Positions 49,011 to 61,255 of a stretch of DNA of 64,000 nt are shown here, piece after piece. How positions within the stretch are numbered: position 1 is the first letter of the stretch; each line of letters starts with the position of its first letter. Location: the NCBI GenBank assembly GCA_947462335.1, contig OX381704.1, positions 25,629,955-25,693,954 of the forward strand, read 5' to 3'. The position numbers and the translations under genes are program-made. This DNA comes from Harmothoe impar. Its lineage: Eukaryota > Annelida > Polychaeta > Phyllodocida > Polynoidae. The notes below the pieces were generated by a model. That model was not told where the DNA came from. It saw only the letters and a list, made by a program, of their open reading frames with translations, and made no database searches.

Positions 49011-50339
49011 TTTACAGCCTTGGTTATTTCTGCCCCCCCCCTACTACTACCTACTGCAAAGAACAATTAAAACTCTTCTCCCTAAACTATGCTTTATTAT
49101 GTACAATATCTTTTTCCTTAGAAAGTACATAACACCGGTAACCCAGAACAACCGACTGTAAAACACTGGGTTTTTTTCAGTCAAACCGATTTCCTATTCT
49201 TTATTTATTTACTTTGTGAGTGTATCGGTACCCGATTTAATAATTAATAAACCAGGTTTATCCTAAAGTTTCAACCCTCAACATTGTACTAACAGTGCAG
49301 ATGGAGGATATAACCAGTCTTTATACCGTATTTACATTATATTCACCGTTACACATGACGAGATCCATGTTTATATTCTTGTGTACCCATAGATCGAACC
49401 TTAAAGGCCAACGTTTTACTGGTACCGGTTTAGTATTGATAGGGGCACTCGCCTATATGTGATCCTCTACACCGGTGCCAGTTATGATAAATGACCTATA
49501 TATTATATTATATAAAATTATATGTTTATACGTGTATGTATATATATAAATCATGTGAAGATGGTCTATGCCAAATATTCAAGTCTCGGGAAACATGTGA
49601 TGTAGCTGACCTTATACTTATGGTGAAATAAAGATATCTCAAACTAAAATTATTCCACCATGTTATTCAACATGTTCAAAAGAATGATAAGATAGAGAAA
49701 ATAAAATGTCACTGCATTGAACAAAAAAAAAGTCTGATAAAGATCCTGTACCCACAATATATTATTGTTATACTAGATAATGGATAGTAAGGAAAACAGT
49801 GCACCTGATCTGTGTATCTATGTTCATTTATACTTAATATTATTGTTAAAGTTTAATGGGGTGTTTATTTCATCTCTTCTCAACAGTATAGAAACTACAG
49901 ACAGACGCTACATGTGGACTGCTCCCGGAAACTCCCATAAGTATCCCATGGTGCATTTACCTATGCAGTAAAGCTGACGTCAGCCTCCCCCCCCCCCCCC
50001 CCCCGCCCCCCATCCATCCGCCTCCTTCTGGATCGCTATTGGGACTGTCCCAGTGTAGCAGCTCACGGGATCTATTAGCAGTGAGTCACTCACCAGGTCA
50101 CGTTTACACTGCATCAAAATATCTATTAAGTATATCTAAGTGTACCAAAATAACAGGGAAATGTCCTGGAAAGGTCGTTCGGAGCTTGTCGTGAAGAATA
50201 GGAAATCTTAAATTTACCGGTGGAAAATTTAAGGTTAGATTAAATTAGAATTAATTTAAGGTAAACTAAAATTTCCCAGAAATCACATTTGGCATATAGT
50301 TTGTAAATTTAAGTTTCCCTTCTATTTATTGGAAACTGT

Positions 50340-50650
50340 GATACTAACTAGGGGAGCTATGGTAGACTCATCCCGTTAAATATTTTACATACTTTTAAGA
50401 CTTCTGAAGGGGACAACCTACCTACGAACCAGGGGAGTTAGGGGATCCGTTATTATACATTATTTAAGGCATCTAGAGGGGTACAACGGGTGATACTAAC
50501 CAGGGGAGTTAGGGGACCCTGATGCCGTTATTATACATTATTTTAAGGCTTCTGGGAGGATACAACGCGTGATACTAATCAGGGGAGTTGTGGGACCATA
50601 TTGCCGTTATTATACATTATTTTAAGGTTTCTGGAGGGGCACATCCTGGG
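50340..50650. repeat. Degenerate tandem repeat, about 4 copies of 75-80 bp
   Basis: Each unit runs GATACTAACCAGGGGAGTTA ... CGTTATTATACATTATTTTA AGG-CTTCTGG-AGG. The first copy is the most diverged. Confidence 0.8.
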
Positions 50651-51079
50651 CCTAGCTTCAGCATCATATGTACTATAACATTAGGCCTACATTTTATAGT
50701 CACAGATAAAGAATAATAGTATGTCCATAACGCTAAATTTGAATAGAATTAGTTACCCTTGACAATTAATTAATAATAATAAGAAAATGTATAATTTCGG
50801 GTTATGACATCCCTATACTTTTTCAATAAAAACATGTTAGATGTATCTAAACATTATAGTTTTAGAATAATTAATGATAGCCATACCCTATTAATGTATC
50901 GCACAATATCCAATATGTCTAATTAAATTCCTTGAATATAATCACAAACATGCTCATAACTTGATTCTTATTAATTACAGATTATCAAGATGCTCCCGGA
51001 CTGCCAGGGGCGAGTGCCCGTTCCCCACCCTGTAAAAATAGTACTTGTGTTTAATGATAAAGACCAGATTGGCCAAACA

Positions 51080-51225
51080 CTCTTTAAATCCTAAACACTT
51101 ACAATATCTAAACACTTGTACCTAAACGCCTTCAGATTCTAAACACTTGTTCAAGATCTTACACACCTGTTTCCTAAACACCTAAACACTTTATCCCCAA
51201 GTGTTTAGGCGTTTAGGGTTCACAT
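51080..51225. repeat. CTAAACACTT repeat cluster with an inverted end
   Basis: CCTAAACAC/CTAAACACTT recurs about eight times. At 51180-51220 it faces its complement AAGTGTTTAGGCGTTTAGG, so the end can fold into a hairpin. Confidence 0.7.
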
Positions 51226-53394
51226 ACACATGATCCATTCGTGTGTAGTATTAAACATGCATTTAGAGGTGAGTTTAGGTTATAAACATTGAAAGTGTTT
51301 AGCTACATTAGATGTGCATGGCGTGAATATAAAAGGATAGACGGAGGTGGGGATTAAGGGTAAAAGGATGTTTAAAAAGGGCCTGGGAAGGAAAATCTAA
51401 ACTGAGGGTATAGCTATAGGAATTACTGATGGGGCAGGGTAAGACTAAAGGTGGGGTATGCGTGCACTCGACTTGTCTGTATAACTTATATTGTGTGGGA
51501 GAGGAATGGAACATTAACCTCTTCACCACTGGATTTCTTGTAACTCAATGCAATTTTGTGCAATATATTGGCTTACCGTGTGGAAGGGGTTAAGTCAAGT
51601 TTAAGTTTATTTATTGCCCGAATCGTTCCAAAGGAATGTTTCACATAAGTATATAGATTATCACATAAAATCCAGGTTCATCCTATGATGCTAAAATGTA
51701 CGCTATATTTTCTAGGGTTATACAACTGGTATAGAAGCAAAAATAATTAAGCTATGTCACCTCATAAAAATGCTAGCATACACACCGTTATTTAATCTTG
51801 GTGCATAATTTCATATTTAAAGTTCCAATATCAAATAGCTTAATGTTATCTAAACTTTTAGCATAAAAATAATGTTGGCATACTTTTTGTTGATCGTTTT
51901 AGCATCCCGGGTTTTCATCTTCATCCCCCGCCATAACCAAAACTTGAAAATGATTATATAGTATCTTTAAAATAAAGATAACTTGCCCCTGGAGACTCAC
52001 CCTGGCCCCTGAAGACACCCCCAGCCGCCAGTTTTAACGACAATGACTCTCACTTTTCTGTGTGTATATGTGAAATACTGATTCATGATTACCCTCGTGT
52101 GTACGAAGGTAATCGAGTGTCAGACTTGTGCGTATGAAGAGAGGTACTACAGCCAGAACATTACATTCAAACATCATGAAACTTATATACAATATAGTAC
52201 AACAACTTGGACGATGACGTAGACACCATATATATGTAATGAGTCAAAGATTTAACCCTGTGCGGACAAACAACATTAGTTTGATCATTGTTGTAAGAGA
52301 AATGTAATACCTTGCACATTTAGTGGATAAAATTGATGACCCATAAAACATTTGGGGTACCCTAACATTATGTCCTTCACCACAATGACATTATAAAAAA
52401 CTTAACTGAAAGAGCGTAATGCAAACATGAAAAGATATTAAAGCAGCAACTCGACGACATCAGACCTCCCCCAACTCTAGCATAAATCTAATATTTATAG
52501 GACCATCATTTGTTTTTCTTTAAGGCAGAGCAAAATAACATAGCATATAAGGCCTCTCTATAGCATACTGGATGGCTTTAGAATACAGATAGTGATCCTT
52601 CTGTGGTGGGAAGGAAAGCCACTTCTGCTGGGGCCAATTCCAATATGACCTCTTGTGTTCGAAGGTGAAACTAAAATGGCATAGTCTTGTGTGGCTAGTA
52701 CACTTAGAGCAATCAGTACACACTTATGGTGGGGGTCTACAAACAAACAATCAATAGAGAAGTATATATATAACCTGCATGAATACACATGAAAACCATT
52801 ATGTTTGTGGTTGGGATGCTTTAATTATGCGTATAAATTGGAACATAGTGAGAGGTAGTTCACCTCAAGCCCAATAGGAGGCAGCATGGAGTAGACAACC
52901 TGCAGGTCATTATGTTATCCTGTTAACAGCTGGTTGACCTTTATTCTCATTGGAGATATTGAGCTTATTTTCACATAGGAAGAAGGACCTATCTTATACA
53001 AGAATTAAACAATCCACATTTAAGTCTGTAAAGATTGCTGATGTGTTAAGATCCTAAATTCAGTGCTCTGAGCTAAAGTTGAAGCTTTAAACTTATTCAA
53101 GAACATTATAAATGAAACCTTGGTATACCCTCACACTGTGCTTGATGACTTTGAGTATGAATAATGAGGTGAATATCTATGGTGGACATTCTAAAGCAAA
53201 GATAATTACTCAAAACTCAATCACTGATCTAGCCCCATTATTTTAATTTCATTATGAATGAATCAAATACCTGCAGAACGTGTATCGCTTCTTGGTATCA
53301 TATACATTATTCTATATGAGTCTCACTCGTGAAGTTGTTGCTGAGTACCTCACAGATAACTATTTCCTGTACAAAGGGTAGTTTGGCAAGCTGT

Positions 53395-54444
53395 TCATAT
53401 GAGCTGCGGTAAATCTGCAGAGGTGTCTACATTTGACATCCATACATTGAACGCTATTGAACACACAATCAAAATAGCGCCCAGAACCTCCAACACATTC
53501 TCTTTCCCATACAGGTGATTAGCTAGTATTGTGTACTGAGGTATCAAGCTGAAAAGGGTGCGAAGTGTTTTCAAGATGGCCACATGCATGGATGTGATGA
53601 GCTGACAGGCTGTTGTTTCAGTAAACATTGCACCAGCAGATCCCACCATGTGTAGGACAACTAGAAAAAGTGCATAGGGATCTGTGATCCACACCAACTC
53701 CTCAAGATAGACTGAAAGAATGCCACAGAGGACAATGTCTATCATTGATGCATGAAAAACCAACACGGCAGGGTTAACATTTTTTAGAGAAACTCCACCT
53801 GTAATCATGTAGCCAGCATCAAATATTCCTGCAAGTGCTAGAGAGAAGTAGCCAAACACTGGCATCCACATGCTGTAAGAACTAGATGATAATGCTGCCT
53901 GCTGAACTGACAAGCAGTTACTCCATGTACAGTTCACTGCATAGACGAGTGTTGAGTCAGGTGTCATGTTGACAAATCCAGGTATGAAGCCATCAATAAG
54001 AGTTTCCCATGTTTGCACCAGGAGTACTGTGCCTACGATACTTCCCCCAATAGCAGCCACTGTGAAAATACGGACATGCTCGTTGTAAGCCAGTCGAGAT
54101 ACAGTGGTCACAGTAATAATTGTAGCAATCCCTGGTAGACACCCTGCATGGGACATGGGCAGAATGGACACAGCAGCAAACAGAAAAATCAAGCATCCCA
54201 GAGAGCTGAGTGCATACAGGACCAGGTACCCCCAAAGTTCCCTCTGAACCCTGATGTCTGCTTTCTGGCAGCAGATGAGGACACCAGCGCACACGAGGGT
54301 ACCAGCATAACGCGCAGCCCCCAGCTGGAAGTCTGGCACCTTCCTCTCCAGCAGCTGCACCCCAATACTGGAGGCGTTCCATGACACAATGTACATCAAC
54401 ATCATGCCATACCCCAGTAGTGTCTGCCGCATGGAAACCTCCAT
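53395..54444 (-). CDS. Multispanning membrane transporter, DMT/SLC35-like (349 aa, single coding exon)
   Basis: An intact frame encoding about ten hydrophobic segments, typical of the drug/metabolite transporter (EamA/SLC35) fold with two five-helix halves. Early helix TLLGYGMMLMYIVSWNASSI and the conserved-looking RYAGTLVCAGVLI are followed by WGYLVLYALSSLGCLIFLF and, in the second half, VFHASMIDIVLCGILSVYL and VLEVLGAILIVCSIAFNVW. ATG at 54444 (MEVSMRQTLLG) is preferred because a minus-strand acceptor (CATCTTTGCAG) lies just upstream; the frame is open 34 codons further, which would read through that intron. A loop with NMT and NCT sequons is probably luminal or extracellular. The substrate cannot be told from sequence. 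Confidence 0.8.
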   Translation of the reverse strand: MEVSMRQTLLGYGMMLMYIVSWNASSIGVQLLERKVPDFQLGAARYAGTLVCAGVLICCQKADIRVQRELWGYLVLYALSSLGCLIFLFAAVSILPMSHAGCLPGIATIITVTTVSRLAYNEHVRIFTVAAIGGSIVGTVLLVQTWETLIDGFIPGFVNMTPDSTLVYAVNCTWSNCLSVQQAALSSSSYSMWMPVFGYFSLALAGIFDAGYMITGGVSLKNVNPAVLVFHASMIDIVLCGILSVYLEELVWITDPYALFLVVLHMVGSAGAMFTETTACQLITSMHVAILKTLRTLFSLIPQYTILANHLYGKENVLEVLGAILIVCSIAFNVWMSNVDTSADLPQLI

Positions 54445-56730
54445 CCTGGTTGTCCTGCAAAGATGAGAACTAAGGATTAGGGTAAACAGGTAGGGGACAG
54501 GGATACCTTTTTGGTGTATACCACTATTGTGGGATGGTCCAGTCAATCAAACCATACCAGTATTCTGCTACTGTGCATGGTTCTGGGGCGTACCATTCAA
54601 TTGGTACATTTATTGTGATCATTAGACTATGACCATTAGCCCATGGATAGGTATGTAGTCCCCTCAGCACCTTATCTGTACTCGCAGAACAATGAGTATT
54701 ATCTATACCAACACAGAGGGTAGGGGTTGGGGAATGAATTTTGCTGGAGTATTTTATTAATGTGGCATGTTTTATGCAAAATATATAAATAAATGAGTGT
54801 AGTTTGAAAATCGGCCAGTGTATAGATTTAAATGTCCTCATTCCAAAGGTACCAAACAAACTATATGGAGCCTTGGGATGATAAGAGAAACCTTAATTTA
54901 ATGCTTAGTTATACTGATACTGGTGGGGAGGTTAATGTATTAGTACCCCCTAGGCGGTGAGTACAGGTACAGCTCATTTCGGGCGTACTAAAACAGTAGG
55001 TCCATCCTCAACCTGGTAAAGTATATGCATATGCATGGAACGAAATATCAACCTGCCTGACGCCAATATATTAGCCATTTAATTAGTGCTGATTTTAACA
55101 TAAGCTACAACTTTGGAATTATTTACCAATAAATCATTATCTAGAATGATTTTATAGATCTCATTGTGTTGCTTAAAATAACCAAGGGTAAAAGATATGA
55201 CCATTCTTTACCCTGCATTTGGCTTTTTTACCCATTATTTTAGACTTTGAGTATGAGATTTAGACCATTTTTGCACTATTCTCTAACTTCAAAGAATCAA
55301 AATCCCAAAATTAAGTGCGGAACCCCCTATCAGAGTACTTTTAAATATGTGAGCAATAAAGTGAACAATTTTCTGATAGAGTAAAAAAAAAATACTGTTG
55401 ACTTTGAATACTATTTTTAACCAACAAGCCTATAAAAGTACAAAGAATGCCCCGTAATACAACTATAAAATTATCTTAACAATTAAGGGGAACATACTGG
55501 CACTTCACATTATGATATTTCATATTTCTGTGTATAAACTTTTTATATATTTTATCAAGAATGATAGTTCGAGACCCCTTTCTTTTCTTTTCATTTTCCG
55601 ATTCTGTATGATTTAAACTACTTTCAGGAGAAATTTGGAGAAATTCTGTTGACTTTGATCCAAGGGTAGCGACTCACCTTAAAAGAAAATATTGAACAAA
55701 CATGTCTATGCACTACATTAAAGCATGATGTGGGTTTTAATGGTTTCCTATCCTCATTATGTACAGGTTGCTGGGTGCAGTAGCTGTGTAAGCCCCTATA
55801 CGTACACTCACAACTAATTAAGGTGAAACAGTGAATTGTGTAACAATAATAGGCCATTAGAACTATATGAAAGGCATTTGAGTACAGGTGAGCTACCTTG
55901 TTTTGATACCTCTCTGCAAAAGCATACAGGCTTATTGATTCGTACGCATTCAATTTTTTACTGAGCAGTTTTTTATTCTGGATAACATCAGTCCTTCTGA
56001 GTGATGTTTACAGTTTGTATAATACCTGGTTGATAGACTCTCACTCACAAACACACATGCATACACAAGACGGTTTAATTAGCAGGGCATGCAGCCCCTT
56101 TACAGGCTCTTCACAGGCTTAGTATTAGCTGTGGGTAATTTACTTTGTAGGGCCAAACGGGTGGGGTAGGGGGCAAGGGTGTAGATGTAGATGTTTCTAA
56201 ATGCAGATGACCGTGCAGTTAATTGTGTGATTTTCTTATTTCCACTGGCCTCCCCCTGGAGAGGTACCTTCTGGACAATGCATGCAAACCCAGAAGGACA
56301 ATGTTTCTTTCCCACCGGCACATATTTGTGTGCCGTCCAAGGGGACTGGCAGATGACAGGTGGACGACCCTGTTGCTAGACTGAAAAAGTGAAAATGACC
56401 AGGGTGAGATTCACCTCCACAACTTCCTCTATACCATGTGACACCACCAGGAGAAAGGTATCCAGGTAGCTGTTTATCAGTCCAGAAACTAGACCTGTGG
56501 TTGCTCCTAGTACTGGGACATGGTGAAGGTCGGGAGAGAACATACCCAGACCCTAGACTTACAAAGGTCCTCATTATTTTGAACTTATTATGTATTGGCT
56601 GTATGCATTGGATAATTTCCAATAAATGTTAAGTAACTCCAGCATTCGGTTTTGTCAATTGACTCATCACTAGCATTTTAGGGTACAAAAACCTATTAGG
56701 GTGCAAAAACTATGTCAGCCCAGTATAGAA
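54445..56730. other. Non-coding stretch upstream of the transporter gene
   Basis: Presumably contains the transporter's 5' untranslated exon(s) and promoter on the minus strand. No other gene is supported; open frames of 60-130 codons here lack family features. Confidence 0.4.
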
Positions 56731-56739
56731 TACCAACCT

Positions 56740-57600
56740 TTACAGAACCTTCTTTGTAGGTTGTGTCAAAACACTCCATACTAAGTAGGTCCTGTAGCCT
56801 TCCTATAATTATGTAGCCTTCAAACGAACACAAATGTGTTCATTTCAGAATAAAGGAGTGCGCTTAATACTCATTGAACCAAATGGTGGATTATAGCTCC
56901 TCTCCCTATGGGAAAAAAATTATACAGATGTATGACAGTGCTGCATGCGTGCATCATGCCAAGTCTACAGGCTACATCGTGATAATGATAATGAATATGA
57001 CGCCTCAACACTTGATGCTACCAGGGGAAATGTTTTAACAAAACGATTACAACTTACCTGTTCCTTTTACAAATTACAAATTCTATAAAGCTTATTTGCA
57101 AATTCAGTCCCAGTAAGTTGACATTGTCTGTAGAGCTGTATGTTGCCTCCAACACGGTATCAGGGAAACTACTGAGGGTGCATCCTGGTCTGCATGGTAC
57201 TCAACACGAGGGGATCCTGCACTTAACATAGACTCAGGCCAGGAGGAAAAGCTTATAGTGTATGGTACAAAGGATGCTATATAGGATACAGCTTTTACAT
57301 ACGTCATTGGCCATTGATAGATTTTCTTTTTCATTCTACTGAGATTCTGCTGGGAATGCTGAATGGTCAATTCCAGTAATACTAGAGAGCAATATGGTAT
57401 ACTGGTCTGAAAACCAGAAAAAGAAAAGTAGTAATCTTAACTTTTAGATCAAATATCAAAGTCCAGATGAATTTGAGTACCATTACTAGATTTCCATTAT
57501 GTTTGGATCTGACCCTTCTGTCTAAAGATATTTTCCTGAGATCTGAGGGGTGTGAATAGTCATCGAGTGTTCTTGGCGTTAACTTCATTAAACATTACAG
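56740..57600 (-). pseudogene. Paralogous segment holding the transposon's empty site
   Basis: Collinear with 26.5-27.64 kb plus 46.73-47.26 kb. It has the decayed Asp-box exon (about 56740-56820), the exon-like segment (57040-57282), the single CTATAT at 57277-57282 where the transposon sits in the other copy, and the DQYT acceptor region (about 57400). Frames are broken here, so this copy is probably a pseudogene. Confidence 0.6.
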
Positions 57601-57979
57601 TTTGGGTATTCATCAAATCCATACCAACTACTCCAAATAACCAGTTACTAACAGAAGTCCAGAACCTACCTACATTTGGACAATACAAAAATAAATGCTC
57701 CCCACTGTCTACCTCAGCACAATAACTACAGGTCGGAGAATCTACAACCCTTCTTTGATGCAAATACTTATTACAAGGTATAATTCTATGGTAAATTTTG
57801 CACTGAAGGGATTGCAGTTTAGTTTCACAGCATGCCTTATACGCAGTCATATACAATTCTGTCCAAATAACTGGGGTGAAATATTCATAGACCTTCATCC
57901 ACTGAGCCTGTGAGGAGGGTACCTTGCCTATATATGAGCGTATTATAAGGTAAGCAACTCTACTGCTGACCGCTAACAC
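57595..57979 (-). pseudogene. LINE 3' fragment with zf-RVT-type Cys/His motif
   Basis: An open minus-strand fragment with KIYHRIIPCNKYLHQRRVV and CSYCAEVDSGEHLFLYCP...FWTSVSNWL, the C-terminal zinc-binding motif of L1/Tx1- or L2-type non-LTR retrotransposons. RT and endonuclease domains are absent (5' truncation). It ends where similarity to the 47-kb paralog resumes (about 57590). Confidence 0.75.
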
Positions 57980-58689
57980 ATTAACTAGCTTCCTGTCACT
58001 ACCCTGCAGAATATGATAAAATATTAAACTTACAACCTGTTTGAGAACATATAAATGAATCCTTGGTTAAAGACATATAAACGATTGAATGTATCATTGT
58101 GATATAGTATAAAGGATGAGTATATAATTATTTGTAAATATAACACAGATATACTACTATGGAATACCCTCTCCCTGTGGTTAATGACTATGATTATGGT
58201 GTAGTTAATCTAGACATGACAAGGTGAATATCTATGGGCAATATTTCAAGCTAAAACAAAGATAATTGGCTAAATGTCAGTCACTAATTTAACCCCATTA
58301 TTATAACCTCATTGTGAATACATGGTAGGTACGGTGGACGTGGCGTGTTCAGTCCCAACACTACATTCCTAATGACCAAAGGTGAGTTCAATTTTCCCTC
58401 CTTGGGTTGTGCCAGGTCATGTGATCCAATTCTAGGCTTCTCATTGGCTGATGTGGAGGAACCAGGTCAGTTCTCCCACCATTCTCTTTTTTATTTTTCC
58501 ACTCATTGTAAAATTTTAATTCAAAGCTTGTCCTTTAGGGTGGACTTACTAAACTCAATATTAAATTGAATTTGTTTTAAAATTTTGAATAAGTTTTCCC
58601 AGACTTAGTCTTGGGTCACATGGAGTGGTTGTTATGTTGCTATGCCAATGTATGTATTTTTGTTTGAAGCTTAGTTTGGTATCTGGAAT

Positions 58690-58716
58690 GTTTCGGCCAT
58701 TGAATGGCCTCATCAG
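58690..58716 (-). ncRNA. Hammerhead ribozyme core motif of the Penelope-like element
   Basis: On the minus strand, CTGATGAG, a perfect stem-loop GGCCATTCAATGGCC (stem II), then GAAAC: the invariant hammerhead core. ACATT after GAA can pair with AATGT 5' of the motif (stem III) next to a GTT cleavage triplet; stem I looks weak. Penelope-like elements are known to carry hammerheads in their terminal repeats, and this lies about 400 nt downstream of the element's coding end. Confidence 0.7.
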
Positions 58717-59115
58717 GTGTAATCTAGGGGAACATTTATTTTACAATCAGAAGTATTTTTTGATTTATACTTCTGAAGGTTTTGACCTGTGTTGGAATTT
58801 TTAATTCCAAACTAAATTTATTGATCCTGGTTGGTTGACCAGAGGGATGCTAGTGGGCCCAGGTTCTGGGTTCTTTTTAGTTGCAAGGAAATTTGGTCAT
58901 GTCGGATCGCAGTTTTAGGTAAGATCAATTGCTCAAGGCGGTGGATTTTTTCCTGACCTGACTAATTAAATTAGTACCCTGTCTGACTTGGAGAGATAGT
59001 CGTGAAAGATGAGTCTTTTTTTCTACAAAAAGATCAATTTTCATTTTTTCTCCCCTGTCTTAACCGATAGGGCTGGCGTGGGAAAAAAATGACGTGGCTT
59101 TTGTAGGGTACTGAT

Positions 59116-60144
59116 CTAACCATAGCGACTCTCGAGTATGTTCATGCCCATCGGTACAATTGTTTTCAGCCTCTGAATCCATGAAAATTCTATGGATTTC
59201 CGTAGTTTTGTGCCTCTTTTTGACTCTGGGTGTTCATAAATGAAGTCTAGGATGTAGACTTTCATGTCTTTGGTTTGGTTGTGTCCAGGTTGGTTGAAGT
59301 GGTAGGCCACTTCACTTTTGCCGTATCTTTTGTGGTCTATGTCACCAATGTGTTCTTTGATTCTGAAGTAGACATCTCTGTATGTCTCTCCTACATATCT
59401 CTTTTTGCATTTCTTGCATTCTATGCAGTAGATCACATTTGAGCTTTTGCAGCAAATGTTTCTTTTGGTTTCTCTTTCTAGCTGGCTGGTTATGTCAATC
59501 TTTCCAGTCTTGTCCAGTTTTGGACAGACCGTGCAGGTTGGGTCGACACAAACGTTTGTGTTGACCCGTTTTTCCTCTCCCTCTTTTTTGACCCATTTGG
59601 CTGGGTCAAAATCACACCTGGCCCTCACCAGGTGGTCCCGAATATTCTTTGGTCTCTTGTAACCAGTGACCAATTTCATTCTCTGTAGTTGTCTGGTTGT
59701 GTGAGACTGGGATAAATTATCCCAGTTTCTTTTCACTATGCTTTCCATCTTTTTGTAGTTGGGTCTGAATGTTGAGGTCAGGAAAACTTTTTCCTGATCT
59801 GGTTCCATATTCTCCAGATTTTTGTCTTTTTTAAGACGCTGCCTCTCGGTTTCTCTTTCCTTTGCCTTTTGCCTCTCAATTTCCTTTCTGGACTTTTTTG
59901 TCAACAGATCAGCTCTGGATAGGGCTGATACCCTTTCCTTTGCTTCCTTTAGTAGGGCTGCTGGGTATCCCTTTTTCAGGAATTGTTTTTCCTTCATGGC
60001 GATGCATGCAAGGTAGTCTTCTTCTTTTTTACAGATTCTGCGTAACCTTAAGAATTGACTGTAGGGCAGACTTTGTTTTACAGTGGGGGCATGAGCGGAG
60101 TCATACCTCAAAAAACTGTTTGTGTCTGTAGGCTTTGTATACAG
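59116..60144 (-). pseudogene. Penelope-like element, C-terminal part with GIY-YIG endonuclease
   Basis: Encodes the linker and endonuclease of a Penelope-like polyprotein, separated from its RT by the nested insertion. Visible features are SLYTKPTDTN at the break, a Lys/Glu/Arg-rich helical region, a Cys motif (CVDPTCTVCPKL), then GIY-YIG nuclease signatures VIYCIECKKC and RYVGETYRD with RIKEHIGDI and AYHFNQPGH, and a proper stop (ESRYG). The first about 47 codons of the open frame (60285-60145) lie in the insertion and are not part of the element. By itself it lacks a start and RT, so it is inactive. Confidence 0.85.
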
Positions 60145-60549
60145 ACTACCCAGCAAATTGAGGTGATCCTGGGACAGGGTTGGGACATGCCTGACACAGT
60201 GCGCTAGTTGAATTGGAATCTGGTCAAGCTGAGTCATGACCCAGCTTGACCAGGGTTGACACACTGAGTCATGACTCAGCTTCACCTGGGCTGGCGCATT
60301 GGGTTATGACCCAGCCTGACCACAGTTGACACGCTGGGTCATGACCCAACCTCACCAGGGAAACTTGAATTTTTTTTTTTTTTTTGCCTTTTCTTTTATA
60401 GAGGGGAGGCGGGGGGGGGGTGCTCAATTATAATGGGGAGGATTTTTATTTTTCTCTTGGTAATGTGGTGGCTAGGGGTAGGGGGTGAATGATATTTGTT
60501 TCATCATTTACTAACATCATTTTAATTGTCCCTGTCTCTGGGGCATCGT

Positions 60550-61025
60550 TTGTTGTAGCATTGTCCAGCACCTCCTCAGTCTTCTCCCCGGCCTCTGGGC
60601 GTTCTCCTCCCGTTGTAGCATTACCCAGCACCTCCTCAGTCTTCTCCCCGGCCTCTGGGCGTTCTCCTCCCGTTGTAGCATTGTCCAGCACCTCCTCAGT
60701 CTTCTCCCCGGCCTCTGGGCGTTCTCCTCCCGTTGTAGCATTGTCCAGCACTCCCCCAGTCTTCTCCCCGGCCTCTGGACGTCCTCCTCCCGTTGTAGCA
60801 TTGTCCAGCACTCCCCCAGTCTTCTCCCCGGCCTCTGGACGTCCTCCTCCCGTTGTAGCATTGTCCAGCACTCCCCCAGTCTTCTCCCCGGCCTCTGGAC
60901 GTCCTCCTCCCGTTGTAGCATTGTCCAGCACTCCCCCAGTCTTCTCCCCGGCCTCTGGGCGTCCTCCTCCCGTTGTAGCATTGTCCAGCACTTCCTCAGT
61001 CTTCTCCCCGGCCTCTGGACGTCCT
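60550..61025. repeat. 60-bp minisatellite, 8 copies
   Basis: CTTCTCCCCGGCCTCTGG recurs exactly every 60 bp from 60581 to 61001. Because 60 is a multiple of three, long frames stay open on both strands (for example GERPEAGEKTEEVLDNATT). I regard these as repeat artefacts. Confidence 0.95.
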
Positions 61026-61209
61026 CTTGCTTATCCCCCCATACTCAAAGGCCTCCTTTCCCTATGGAACCTTCTCCCACCGTCCTCCATTGTCCTCCTG
61101 TGTGTGCAGTTACTCCAATACTAGTGCTGGGATTCAAAGATGGCGTCACCCACGCTTGGATGGCGTCACCACGTGACCTGGATGGCGGGAAACACAAGTC
61201 AGGGTGTGT

Positions 61210-61255
61210 GTGTGGCGGGGGGGGGGGGGGGATGGGGGGGGGGGGGGGTAGGATG
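61210..61255. repeat. G-rich low-complexity tract
   Basis: Runs of about 15 and 14 G separated by AT, with short GGGG around them. Potential G-quadruplex DNA and a likely assembly weak spot. Confidence 0.85.

Larger units (their letters stand above)
49011..53394. other. Gene-poor stretch with tandem and simple repeats
   Basis: No gene was supported. It contains a C-run (about 49987-50005), a 75-80-bp tandem repeat (50340-50650), a CTAAACACTT repeat cluster (51080-51225), the third copy of the 38-bp hairpin arm (about 52026-52057), and DNA at 53090-53280 similar to 58040-58330. Confidence 0.5.

Noticed and set aside
56236..56622. 128-aa minus-strand frame
   Set aside because: Composition and lack of motifs or splice context give no support for a gene.
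60446..61124. Long open frames of 154-211 codons on both strands
   Set aside because: They are produced by a 60-bp minisatellite whose unit length is a multiple of three.
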